A stretch of 64,000 nucleotides of DNA, from the NCBI RefSeq assembly GCF_039545795.1, contig NZ_CP154260.1:3539001-3603000 (forward strand), read 5' to 3'. The position numbers and the translations under genes are program-made. The notes beneath the pieces were generated by a model. That model searched no databases. It saw nothing but the letters and a program-made list of their open reading frames with translations, and was not told the DNA's origin. Origin of the DNA: Chitinophaga niabensis. GTDB taxonomy: Bacteria; Bacteroidota; Bacteroidia; Chitinophagales; Chitinophagaceae. Each line of letters begins with the position of its first letter. Position 1 is the stretch's first letter. This document shows, piece by piece, positions 27,465 through 35,400 of this stretch.

Positions 27465-28106
27465 TTATTTTTCTTTACCCTGATTTTTGATCACATAGTG
27501 CAGTAAAGCATAGTGACCGGATATGTTTAGTTTGCGGGCAATGTTGTACCGGTGGTTCTCTACTGTTTTCATGCTGATGGATAATTCTATCGCTATCTCC
27601 CGGGCAGTGAGGCCGCCTGCTACCATGCGGTAGATCCTGAATTCTGTTTTGCTTAACTTCTCGGCTACATCTACCGGTATCTCTAATGTTTCCATCGTCA
27701 TTTGTTTTGATGAAGAAGTGATCTCTTCAAAACGGTTGAGGCGTGCTTTTATACTCATCAGCAGGTCCTGCGTATTCAATGGTGCAGGGAGGTAATCATC
27801 TGCGCCGAGATTCATGCTGAAGCGGGCGTGTTTCAGTTCCGGCCTGCCATTGATGAAGATGAAAGGGATATGTTTCAGGCGGCTGTTGCTGCGCATTTCA
27901 ATCAGGAACTGGTGACTGCTGCCATTACGTAACTGGGCATTGCAGATAACTAAATTAGGTAAAAGGTCGGTTCCAAGTAAGATAGCGGCTTTGCTGGTAT
28001 TGGCAGTTGTTGTTTCATACTTATGCTGGCGGAGCACAAGCTCCACCTGACGGCTGGCGGTAGGATCATCTTCTAATAATAGTATTTTAATGATTTTGTT
28101 TTTCAT
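27465..28106 (-). CDS. LuxR-type regulator with degenerate (pseudo-)receiver domain
   Basis: Starting at MKNKIIKILLLEDD (ATG at 28106) gives 213 residues. The receiver fold is recognisable, with an intact acidic pair (EDD, residues 9-11). The phospho-accepting Asp at the end of beta 3 is replaced by Asn (LVICNAQL), the beta 4 Ser/Thr is replaced (FINGRPE), and the conserved beta 5 Lys is missing (LPAPLN). It is therefore unlikely to be phosphorylated. The C-terminal LuxR/GerE helix-turn-helix (MVAGGLTAREIAIELSISMKTVENHRYNI) is intact. No histidine kinase is adjacent. A phosphorylation-independent regulator is inferred. Confidence 0.85.
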   Translation of the reverse strand: MKNKIIKILLLEDDPTASRQVELVLRQHKYETTTANTSKAAILLGTDLLPNLVICNAQLRNGSSHQFLIEMRSNSRLKHIPFIFINGRPELKHARFSMNLGADDYLPAPLNTQDLLMSIKARLNRFEEITSSSKQMTMETLEIPVDVAEKLSKTEFRIYRMVAGGLTAREIAIELSISMKTVENHRYNIARKLNISGHYALLHYVIKNQGKEK

Positions 28107-28566
28107 TAATTGGTCTATGGCCGCCAAATAGCGAGGCCCCAGATCCAGCTGATGGAAATGAGGAAGTGCTGTTGGACGATATCATTCAGATCCGGAACAG
28201 GTTCTATGTAGTCAGCGTAGCAGATCAAGGGTTTTCAATTATCCGCTATAGGAAGGGACATAAGAGATACGGCTCTTGAAGTTTGATGTCTTAGCTGTTT
28301 AATTTACATTGTCACTGCTACACTAATCTATGGTTTAACAGGATATTTTTCGTATCTACGCTGTTGCATTTTCAAGTCATGATCATATTTTTCCTGCAGT
28401 TTTGTTTAACATAGTCTTTGAATCTCTTTGAGGAGGTTTTATTTCAGATAGGTTATTATTTTATTCACGTCTTATTTGGGGGGACGACGCTGGCAAAATT
28501 ATTAAATCAGTATAAAATTGCTGTGTTTTTTATTGGTATGGAGTTAATTCAGGAGGGGCAATTTCA

Positions 28567-28612
28567 AAAATGAGGGAAAACACCCAATTTCCCGGGGGTA
28601 TTTCCTCATTTA
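28567..28612. other. Long imperfect hairpin
   Basis: The arms aaatgagggaaaacaccc and gggggtatttcctcattt pair over about 16 of 18 positions around a loop with a central aatttccc. It is isolated in the gene-free stretch and has no clear T-run, so it may be part of a structured transcript. Confidence 0.4.
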
Positions 28613-28744
28613 TCCTTTGATTATCAATATCATTTCTTTTTTGCATATCGTATTTGCATCTTTGCATCACAATAACTGATACTCAAGGTATTTAACGTTT
28701 TTTATTATAACCATTCCTATTTCACAACCGATTCCCTGCTGAAG

Positions 28745-28770
28745 TTGGGGCTGACAAGTGTCAGCCCCAA
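28745..28770. terminator. Near-perfect palindrome, possible terminator
   Basis: The 12-bp arms ttggggctgaca / tgtcagccccaa are separated by only 2 nt. It could form a cruciform or a stem with a 4-6 nt loop. It lies 20 bp beyond the DoxX terminator and may be a second terminator or a protein-binding palindrome. Confidence 0.5.
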
Positions 28771-28789
28771 TGGGATACCGTAAAATAGA

Positions 28790-28818
28790 ATGGGCTACGC
28801 TTTTTAAGCGTAGCCCAT
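28790..28818 (-). terminator. Terminator of the DoxX gene
   Basis: An 11-bp perfect inverted repeat (atgggctacgc / gcgtagcccat) surrounds a T-rich 7-nt loop. On the minus strand it follows the DoxX stop (28841) and is followed by tctatttt. Confidence 0.75.
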
Positions 28819-28840
28819 GAGAAATCCTGCTCTTGTATTA

Positions 28841-29218
28841 TTAAACTGCCGGTACTGCTGCCTTATGCCATTTGAAGTAGGTAACATAAGATGTTATTAA
28901 TACCGCTAAAAAGATCAATGGCCCTATGCGATTAGAAACAGGATCACCTGATGCGGTATGTGCTATGAAAGCAGAAACAAAACAGATCGCAAACCCTGTG
29001 TAGGTCCATTCTTTAATCCTGGCTGAAAGTGGTACTACCAGTAAAACGGCGCCGATCAGTTTGGCGATCCCCAATTCTATCCTGAAGTAAGCCGGAAACC
29101 CTAAGTGTTGAAAACCCTGCGCCACGGCGGGATCAGTGAAGTAGGCGTACGCGGAAAAGATCATCATGATGGCGAGTATGCCGGTGGTTGCCCAATAGGT
29201 AATTTTAATTCCTTTCAT
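28841..29218 (-). CDS. DoxX-like small membrane protein
   Basis: Starting at MKGIKITYW (ATG at 29218) gives 125 residues; a longer frame would run across the promoter region of the divergent regulator. Four hydrophobic helices are visible (TTGILAIMMIFSAYAYF, IAKLIGAVLLVVPL, WTYTGFAICFVSAFIAH, PLIFLAVLITSYVTYF), typical of the DoxX family. These inner-membrane proteins are linked to redox stress or quinone-related processes; the exact role is unknown. It is divergent from an HxlR-type regulator and shares an operator with it, so it is probably that regulator's target. Confidence 0.8.
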   Translation of the reverse strand: MKGIKITYWATTGILAIMMIFSAYAYFTDPAVAQGFQHLGFPAYFRIELGIAKLIGAVLLVVPLSARIKEWTYTGFAICFVSAFIAHTASGDPVSNRIGPLIFLAVLITSYVTYFKWHKAAVPAV

Positions 29219-29274
29219 GCTGCGGTTTTTTGATAACACAAAACTATTTAACTTCGGTAATGAAATAATAGTAG

Positions 29275-29306
29275 TATACAAAAGGATAGTAGTAACCTTT
29301 TGTATA
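29275..29306. promoter_or_regulatory. Palindromic operator between DoxX and HxlR-type regulator
   Basis: The perfect 11-bp inverted repeat tatacaaaagg / ccttttgtata has a 10-nt spacer, so the half-site centres are about two helix turns apart. It lies in the divergent promoter. A third related half (cttgtata) follows at 29313-29320 at the regulator start. It is the likely binding site of the HxlR-family dimer. Confidence 0.72.
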
Positions 29307-29319
29307 GTTAAACTTGTAT

Positions 29320-29679
29320 ATGATGGATAACATGACACATACTGAATGTGAAAGAGGCATCGCTGCACTGGAAGATGCACTCTATGCCATAGGCGGCAAA
29401 TGGAAACTGCGGATCATTAATGCCTTAAGGGAAAGCGGCAAAAAACGTTTCAATGAATTACAACGGCTGGTAAAGGGTATTTCTCCCCGGGTGCTTTCAA
29501 ATGAACTGAAAGAGCTGGAGATGAATGGTTTTGTAAAACGGATGGTACATGCGCAGTCCCCCGTACTGGTAGAATATGAACTAACGGAATACAGCGATAC
29601 GCTGAAGGATGTGCTCTGTTCTTTAATTCAATGGGGAACAGATCACAGGGAGCGGGTGAAGGGAATGCTGCATGCTTAG
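29320..29679 (+). CDS. HxlR-family winged-helix transcriptional regulator
   Basis: The ATG at 29320 (MMDNMTHTEC) gives 119 residues; a further ATG lies at 29323. The HxlR pattern is clear: an N-terminal Cys (TECERG), ALYAIGGKWKLRIINAL, ISPRVLSNELKELEMNGFVKR and the wing VEYELTEYSDTL. HxlR proteins are usually redox- or aldehyde-responsive repressors or activators. Cys9 or Cys10, by start used, may be the sensor. The regulator probably controls DoxX and itself through the palindrome at 29275-29306. Confidence 0.9.
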   Translation: MMDNMTHTECERGIAALEDALYAIGGKWKLRIINALRESGKKRFNELQRLVKGISPRVLSNELKELEMNGFVKRMVHAQSPVLVEYELTEYSDTLKDVLCSLIQWGTDHRERVKGMLHA

Positions 29680-29689
29680 GTTTCGTTTC

Positions 29690-29722
29690 TGTCGCAATCA
29701 CCCCATTTATTGTCGCGTTCAC
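29690..29722 (+). promoter_or_regulatory. Direct-repeat operator before the VOC gene (AraC-type)
   Basis: Two 12-bp direct repeats, TGTCGCAATCAC (29690-29701) and TGTCGCGTTCAC (29711-29722), start 21 bp apart, two helix turns, which is typical of AraC-family sites. The same arrangement occurs before the DoxX gene at 45742, next to an AraC/DJ-1 regulator. It begins 11 bp after the HxlR stop codon. Confidence 0.75.
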
Positions 29723-29748
29723 ACATGCACGTGCAGGACGGCAGGGCT

Positions 29749-29756
29749 TATGTTTG
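29749..29756 (+). promoter_or_regulatory. -7 box of the VOC gene promoter
   Basis: TATGTTTG matches the Bacteroidota consensus TAnnTTTG and lies 24 bp upstream of the ATG at 29781. It starts 38 bp after the beginning of the second operator repeat. No good -33 TTTG is present, which fits an activator-dependent promoter. Confidence 0.65.
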
Positions 29757-29780
29757 CAACAATAACTAAACCAAACAAAC

Positions 29781-30188
29781 ATGGCACAACAGATCTATGT
29801 TAACCTTCCGGTTAAGGATATTGTAAGAACGAACGCGTTCTTCAGTCAACTGGGCTATACCTTTAACCCGAATTTTTCCGATGACAAAGCTACCTGTATG
29901 ATCATTACAGAAGACATTTTTGTGATGCTGCTACAGGAAGAGTTCTTCAAAGGTTTTACGAATAAAGAGATCCCGGACACGCAGAAAACTTCAGAAGTTA
30001 TCGTGTCCTTCTCCGCAGAAAGCAGGGCCGCTGTGGATGAGCTGGTCCGCAAAGCAGTAGCAGCCGGTGCTACCACGCCTAATGAACCACAGGACATGGG
30101 CTTTATGTACCAGCATGGCTTCCAGGACCTGGATGGCCATCTCTGGGAATACCTTTACATGGATGCAAGCGCATTACCTCCGCAATAG
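29781..30188 (+). CDS. VOC (glyoxalase/extradiol dioxygenase) family protein
   Basis: The protein has 135 residues forming two beta-alpha-beta-beta-beta modules, as in the VOC superfamily (YVNLPVKDIVRTNAFFSQLGY at the start; DMGFMYQHGFQDLDGHLWEYLYMD at the end). Candidate metal ligands include Glu142-type positions replaced here by His and Glu in DGHLWEYLY; which ones bind metal cannot be decided by eye. Proteins like this often act on lactoylglutathione-type or toxic small molecules, or merely bind them. The promoter carries the AraC-type operator shared with the DoxX gene at 45742. Its terminator is split by the downstream insertion element. Confidence 0.8.
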   Translation: MAQQIYVNLPVKDIVRTNAFFSQLGYTFNPNFSDDKATCMIITEDIFVMLLQEEFFKGFTNKEIPDTQKTSEVIVSFSAESRAAVDELVRKAVAAGATTPNEPQDMGFMYQHGFQDLDGHLWEYLYMDASALPPQ

Positions 30189-30189
30189 C

Positions 30190-30206
30190 ATTAAAAAAGG
30201 CCCGTA
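30190..30206 (+). terminator. Left arm of the terminator split by the insertion element
   Basis: The 17-bp sequence attaaaaaaggcccgta starts right after the VOC stop codon and is the exact reverse complement of the arm at 31650-31666. Before insertion they formed a bidirectional terminator with a 3-nt loop (cgt). Confidence 0.8.
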
Positions 30207-30208
30207 CG
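30206..30208. repeat. Left copy of 3-bp target duplication (acg)
   Basis: The acg at 30206-30208 directly precedes the left terminal repeat, and the same acg is at 31646-31648 directly after the right one. A 3-bp duplication suits IS3-family elements. Confidence 0.7.
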
Positions 30209-30233
30209 TGGAGTGCCCCCAAAAAGTTAGACA
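30209..30233. repeat. Left terminal inverted repeat of the IS
   Basis: TGGAGTGCCCCCAAAAAGTT and the following five bases match the reverse complement of the right end (TGGACTAGCCCCCAATAGTT) with one gap and a few mismatches. Confidence 0.75.
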
Positions 30234-30250
30234 CTATTGGGGGCATTTTT

Positions 30251-30781
30251 ATGAGTAGACAACAAAAGTATAGTTTGGCCTATAAGCTTGATGCGGTCAG
30301 GCAGGTGGTCGCAGGTAGATCATCAGTACGCCAAAAGGCAGATCTGCTGCAGATCAATATTGATATGCTACGCAGGTGGGTCAGCTACTACCGGGCATTC
30401 GGCACAGCCGGGCTTGAGCGGCAGAACAACCGTTACCCTGCTTCTTTTAAAATGGAGGTGATAAGGACTTATTTGCAGGAAAGCTTATCTTTAAAAGCAA
30501 CCTGCCTACGTTTCCATATTCCTTGTACGGCTGTACTGAGCAGATGGCTTCGTATATACGAACAGGAAGGTAATGTAGGGTTAAAGCAGGAGAAAAGAGG
30601 TAAACGTAAGTCTATGGCACCGAAGAAGCCTGCAACAAAAGGCGCAAAAGTTAAAACAAGGGAACAGGAACTGGAAGAAGAGCTTGCTTATCTTCGGCTT
30701 GAAAATCAATACCTAAAAAAGCTTCAGGCCTTAATTCAAAAGAAACAGGAGGAGAAAGCCAAAGAGAAAAAGCGCTCATAG
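30251..30781 (+). CDS. IS3-family transposase OrfA (helix-turn-helix protein)
   Basis: The 176-aa product has two helix-turn-helix regions (about 8-50 and 60-105, with CLRFHIPCTAVLSRWL) and a C-terminal leucine-zipper-like coil (EELAYLRLENQYLKKLQAL), the typical IS150-type OrfA. It would bind the terminal repeats and, by frameshifting near its end, form the OrfAB transposase. The stop TAG overlaps the GTG of OrfB. Confidence 0.92.
   Translation: MSRQQKYSLAYKLDAVRQVVAGRSSVRQKADLLQINIDMLRRWVSYYRAFGTAGLERQNNRYPASFKMEVIRTYLQESLSLKATCLRFHIPCTAVLSRWLRIYEQEGNVGLKQEKRGKRKSMAPKKPATKGAKVKTREQELEEELAYLRLENQYLKKLQALIQKKQEEKAKEKKRS
30715..30721 (+). promoter_or_regulatory. Slippery heptamer for -1 frameshifting
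   Basis: AAAAAAG is placed as A AAA AAG in the OrfA frame, the classic -1 slip site of IS3 elements. The -1 frame is open from here straight into OrfB (60 bases, no stop), so a fused OrfAB of about 455 residues is possible. Confidence 0.8.
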
Positions 30782-31617
30782 TGCTTGAATTAAGGCAAAA
30801 AGGGAATTTAGCGCAACTACTGCATATAGCCTCCATGGCCCGCAGTTCTTTCTACTATTACATCAACCACAAGCCCGTTGCAGACCGGTATGAGGTTATA
30901 AAATGCCGGATTGTCCAACTCTATCAACGTCATAAAGGGCTTTTGGGCTACCGGCGGATACTGCTGGCCTTACGCTCAAAAGGACTTAAGATCAATCACA
31001 AAACGGTACTAAAGCTCATGCAACAGCTCCGGCTTAAAAGCGTGATCCGACGGAAGAAATACCGGTCATACAAAGGGGAAGTAGGGAAAACTACGCCGAA
31101 TTTGCTGCAGCGGAAGTTTAAAGCAGACCGGCCTATGCAAAAATTGGCTACCGACATTACCGAGTTCAAAGTAAAAGATCAGAAACTATATCTTTCCCCG
31201 GTAATCGACCTGTTTAATGGTGAGATCATTAGCTATAAGCTATCTGAGCGTCCTAACTTCGAGCAAATAACACAGATGTTAAAAGGCACTATCAGGCGGC
31301 TTACCAGCGATCTTAAACCCATTCTGCATTCTGATCAGGGATGGCAATACCAAATGAAACAATACCAGCAAATATTGCTGGAAAACAACATCTCTCCCAG
31401 CATGTCCAGGAAAGGTAATTGCCTGGACAATGCCATCATTGAGAACTTTTTCGGCACAATCAAAGCAGAAATGTTTTACCTGAAAAAGTATCAATCCATC
31501 CAGGAGTTAGCCAGTGACATCAAAGAATACATTCATTATTACAATCATACCAGGATTAGAATTAACCTAAAAGGAAAGAGCCCGGTACAATACCGAGCTC
31601 AATACTTAAAAAATTAA
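30781..31617 (+). CDS. IS3-family transposase OrfB (DDE integrase core)
   Basis: The 278-aa frame from a GTG has a helical HTH_21-like region (about 25-85) followed by the rve integrase core. The DDE residues lie in LATDITEF, HSDQGWQY and NAIIENFF. The end KGKSPVQYRA is typical. It is normally produced mainly as the C-terminal part of an OrfAB frameshift protein. No defect is visible. Confidence 0.93.
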   Translation: MLELRQKGNLAQLLHIASMARSSFYYYINHKPVADRYEVIKCRIVQLYQRHKGLLGYRRILLALRSKGLKINHKTVLKLMQQLRLKSVIRRKKYRSYKGEVGKTTPNLLQRKFKADRPMQKLATDITEFKVKDQKLYLSPVIDLFNGEIISYKLSERPNFEQITQMLKGTIRRLTSDLKPILHSDQGWQYQMKQYQQILLENNISPSMSRKGNCLDNAIIENFFGTIKAEMFYLKKYQSIQELASDIKEYIHYYNHTRIRINLKGKSPVQYRAQYLKN

Positions 31618-31620
31618 AAA

Positions 31621-31645
31621 AGTCCAACTATTGGGGGCTAGTCCA
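31621..31645. repeat. Right terminal inverted repeat of the IS
   Basis: The segment ends gggggctagtcca. Its reverse complement aligns with the left end, starting TGGA and sharing GCCCCCAA and AGTT. Confidence 0.75.
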
Positions 31646-31649
31646 ACGT

Positions 31650-31666
31650 TACGGGCCTTTTTTAAT
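31650..31666 (-). terminator. Right arm of the split terminator
   Basis: The 17-bp sequence tacgggccttttttaat ends directly before the LytTR regulator's stop codon (31667). It pairs exactly with the arm at 30190-30206, now 1.4 kb away. Confidence 0.8.
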
Positions 31667-32428
31667 TCAGAACTTATAATACTCTTTGATCCGCGCCAGG
31701 AAATGGTCTTTCTTTCTCCTGGATACTTCCAGCTCCGTGTCGTTACTTAAAACAACACTGCCCCCCTCTCCTTTTATATATTCTTTGATGTGCAGCATAT
31801 TCACCAAAAAGGATTTATGGATCCGGCAAAAGGAGGAATCCTGCAGCAGCAATTCAAAATCAATGATAGAACGGGAAGATACCAGCGGTTTGCCTGTGGT
31901 AAGGTAAAAGGTGGTATAGGTATTATCCGCCTGGCAGTAAATGATATCTGCCAAATGCACCAGCAGGAAACCTTTTGTATGCGGAATGCATACTTTCATT
32001 TCCTGCGGGTGCTGCATGTTCTTCAGGTTATATTTCAATACTTCAATGGAAACAGGGTTGGCAGCAGTATGCAGTCTCCTCTCCACACGGTCCACCGCTT
32101 TTATCAGCAACTCTTCATCAATGGGTTTGAGGATGTAATCTATGGCACTGAACCGGAAAGCCTGCAGCATGAACTCGTTGTATGCAGTAATAAAAATGAT
32201 CTCGAAAGGGATCTGCTCCATTTCATTCAACAGGTCGAACCCGCTTTTCCCGGGCATGGCAATGTCCAGGAATAGCAGGTCCGGCTGCTGTAGTAAGATC
32301 TGTTTCTGCGTTTCAGCAGCACTGTTACATTCCGCCACCACATTAACGGATGGGCAATGTATTTCCAGCAGTTTCCGCAGCGTTTCCACACTGCGCACTT
32401 CATCGTCTGTGATAATGGCTTTTATCAT
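31667..32428 (-). CDS. LytTR-family response regulator
   Basis: Starting at MIKAIITDDE (ATG at 32428), the gene overlaps the kinase's stop as ATGA; an ATG at 32440 is also in frame. The receiver has the acid pair (DDE), the phospho-Asp in LLFLDIAMPG, Thr in FITAYNE and Lys in ILKPIDE. The C-terminal LytTR DNA-binding domain (about 150-250) includes CQADNTYTTFYL, FCRIHKSFLVNM and EVSRRKKDHFLARI. It is the partner of the LytS-type kinase and possibly the regulator of the divergent cassette. Confidence 0.93.
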   Translation of the reverse strand: MIKAIITDDEVRSVETLRKLLEIHCPSVNVVAECNSAAETQKQILLQQPDLLFLDIAMPGKSGFDLLNEMEQIPFEIIFITAYNEFMLQAFRFSAIDYILKPIDEELLIKAVDRVERRLHTAANPVSIEVLKYNLKNMQHPQEMKVCIPHTKGFLLVHLADIIYCQADNTYTTFYLTTGKPLVSSRSIIDFELLLQDSSFCRIHKSFLVNMLHIKEYIKGEGGSVVLSNDTELEVSRRKKDHFLARIKEYYKF

Positions 32429-35400
32429 ATGATCTTCCATGTTAGGGTTACAATTGTGCCGGTTTCATCCGTATGCCTGTCTCCTTTATCGGTAAAGGTG
32501 ATCACACAATCTGTATTATACTTCTGCCGCAGCAGCAAGATGCGCTTCTGAATATTTTCAATACCCATGGACAGGTGTTTGGTGGTACTGTTATGATCTT
32601 TTGTTTTATTGATGCCCACCCCATTGTCTTCTATCTCACAGACCAGGTAGTCGGCTTCTTTTGAGAAGGAGATCTTCAATTGCTTCTTTTCCTCAATGGC
32701 CTGTAAGCCATGCCAGATGGCATTCTCCGCCAGTGGCTGTATCAGCATCGGGGCTATCATTATTTCTTCTGTATCCAGTAATGTATCCACCTTCATTTCA
32801 TATTCAAAGTTCGTAAAACGGATCTGTTCCATTTTAAGGTAGTTATGCAGGTAGTTGATGTTCTGTTGCAGCGTGATAAAAGCGCGTTTGCTATGGTCTA
32901 GGTTTTCCCTGATGAGCTGGGCAAATTTGTTCAGGTAGCGGGAAGCATCATCGTTCTGTTGATAGATGATCATGCCCACTATACTGTTGAGGCAGTTAAA
33001 GATAAAATGCGGGTTCATCTGGGCGTGCAGGGCCTTCATTTCCATTTCTGTGAGCTGCTGGTTCAGCACAGCCAGTTCCAGTTCCAGTTGCAGCCGGCCT
33101 TTCATTTCTTCATTTTGTTTTGCCTGCGCATCGAACTTCACGGCAGCAGCCCTGCCCAGCACCAGTTCCCGCCATTTTAATAAAGAAAGTACAGCAGCTA
33201 CCAGCAGCAGCATGGAGAGCGTTATGAACCACCAGGTATTCCAAAAGGGCGGATGAATGATAATGAGCAGCTGTTTTGTTTTTTCATCCTGGTTCCTGTC
33301 CAGCGCCTTAATGTACAAATTGTATTTACCAGGTGAAAGGCTGGTCATATTGATCGTACGCAGGTTCCGCAATGGTACCCAGGAAGTACTTTCATTCAAA
33401 CGGTAGTAGAAATGATAACTGGAGGTATTGTTATAATTGATGAGGGTAAAACGGATGGACAGGTTGTTCTGTTTATAAGGGAACGTTACGGTATCGCGGG
33501 GATAATGTACCAGGGCATTGGGCGCAGTTACCTGCTCTATCAGGATGTTGTTATTGTTCTGTACAACCGGTTCTGCGGAAGGCCGGAAGCGGATGAGGTA
33601 TTTCGCCAGCAGGGCATAACACTGGTCTGCTGCTTCATCATAAAAGATATACCGCGCACTGGGCCTTCCTTCCGGGATACCATCCTTTGTACCATAGATA
33701 TTTGAACTGCCTGTTTGCAGGTTGATATTGCCTATCTGGTTACTGGGTGTGGAAAACCAGATCTTACCTGCCACTTCTTTATTAGACAGGTTAACGAGCG
33801 CATTAAAAGAAACGCCGTCCAAAAGCGAGTGGCTGACGAAGCGTTTTTCCCTGATCCGGTATTCCTGTAATCCATTCTCAAAGCTGTGCAGCCAAAGAGA
33901 ACCACGGTTGTCTGCCGTAATGGTGAGAATATTGTCCTCATCTTTGTTCAGTCCATTGTACCTGTTCATCAAAGTATCAAAACGGTTGGTCTTATAGTTC
34001 CAGCGGGCAAGGCCATAACCTGACAACCAGGCATCACCATAGGCATCATAGACCACCTGCTTCGGTCTTTCGAAAGGTAATTCAGGGTTGGTGGTATTTG
34101 TATAACAAGTGAACTGCCGGGTATGTATATTGTATTTTGCTACCACACCTCCCCATGGCCGCAACATCCAGGTATCGCCGTTTTCCATCACAGGATTTAA
34201 TGCCACCCGGCCATGCTGCAATGGTTCCGGCAAGGCTACTTTACCACTGTGGTAATTCTTTGTATCCAGCCAGGCTACGCCATCATTGGTGCCTATCCAT
34301 AAAGTATCCGGGTAATAACATTGAATGGAAGGGTTCTCATCGTAGTTAATGTGATATCCCGGCAGCCTGACCTTTTTTATCACTTTCATGGTAGCGGTAT
34401 CCACAACGGTAATGTGAGGTTGTCTGGCTGCTTTGGCCAGGTATAAACGATCTTTATAACGGGTGAGGTAACAGAAATAGGAATAACCTTCTGCGGCATA
34501 GTCGTTCAGCAGATAAGAAGTGAATAAAGGCTGTTCCTTTTTTTCATACAGCAGTCCGTTGGACGTACCTACCCAGAGCCGCTCTTCCTTATCCATAAAG
34601 AGATAGTTACACTTATACCCTTTCAGCGATCTGTTTTCATCAAATGTAACCTCGCCCGTTTGTTCATTCAACTTAAAGGTATAATACCCGGAGCCGCCTG
34701 ATGTAATGGCAAAACGGTTCCTTCCAAACGGAAAGATCCTGCTGTCTTCCGAAAGATCATCGTGGATCACAGCTGGCATGGCCGTTACTTTTGCCCTGCC
34801 GGTGGCTGCATTGTAATAAGTGAAACTCCGCTGCCGGCTGTGCACCAGCATAAAACGAACGGAATCCATCTGATAACGGGCTATCCAGTCTTCTCCCGGC
34901 GGATAAAATGCAGACCATTCAGCAGGTAAAGCTGTTCTGTAACGCACGAATGTATTTGTTGCGGGAATGTAAAGGGATACCCCTTCATCTTTCGTAAACA
35001 ACAATGCATTATGGTCCGGTAACAGGAAGATATTCCTGCCATAATTCACCATTTCCTGTCCGGAATACCCGCTGCGTAAACGGTTGTAAGCATATGCCAT
35101 ACTGCCGTTTGCATGCATTACATAAAAACCAACGGTGGTACTGATGGCAAAGGCGCCATTCTTCAGCTTCAGCACATCCGTCAGGCGGTTGGGATTGGCC
35201 GGATTCCTTTCTGTATCCGGCAACAGGTAATTCCTGCGTGCGAGTGTGGTGGTATTCACCTGCTGCAGCCCCTTTTGCGTAAGCACCAGTATTTCGTGCA
35301 GGCCGGTCCTTTTCAGCTCCAGTACATGATTGCCGGGGATGCTGTAGCTGCTGGTATCATGATAAAAACTCTGGAATATGTTCCCGTCAAAGCGGTTCAG

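Larger units (their letters stand above)
28107..28840. other. 734-bp stretch without a convincing gene
   Basis: This AT-rich stretch separates the pseudo-receiver regulator from the DoxX gene. It holds three hairpins (28567-28612, 28745-28770, 28790-28818) and several TTTGCAT motifs around 28640-28665 that resemble Bacteroidota promoter elements. A short plus-strand frame without ATG (GTG at 28166 to TGA at 28279) looks protein-like but lacks support. I see no RNA gene I can name. A small RNA is possible. Confidence 0.5.
30209..31645 (+). mobile_element. IS3-family insertion sequence (IS150-like), 1437 bp, intact
   Basis: The element begins TGGA and ends TCCA, with imperfect terminal inverted repeats of about 25 bp. 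It carries two overlapping orfs in the same direction, with a programmed -1 frameshift heptamer and complete catalytic residues, so it is potentially active. A 3-bp acg duplication flanks it. It is inserted into the loop of a terminator hairpin. An additional inverted repeat (tgcccccaa / ttgggggca) lies inside its left end. Confidence 0.9.

Noticed and set aside
29314-29322. TTG start for the HxlR-type regulator
   Set aside because: An ATG two codons later matches family length and avoids the third operator half.
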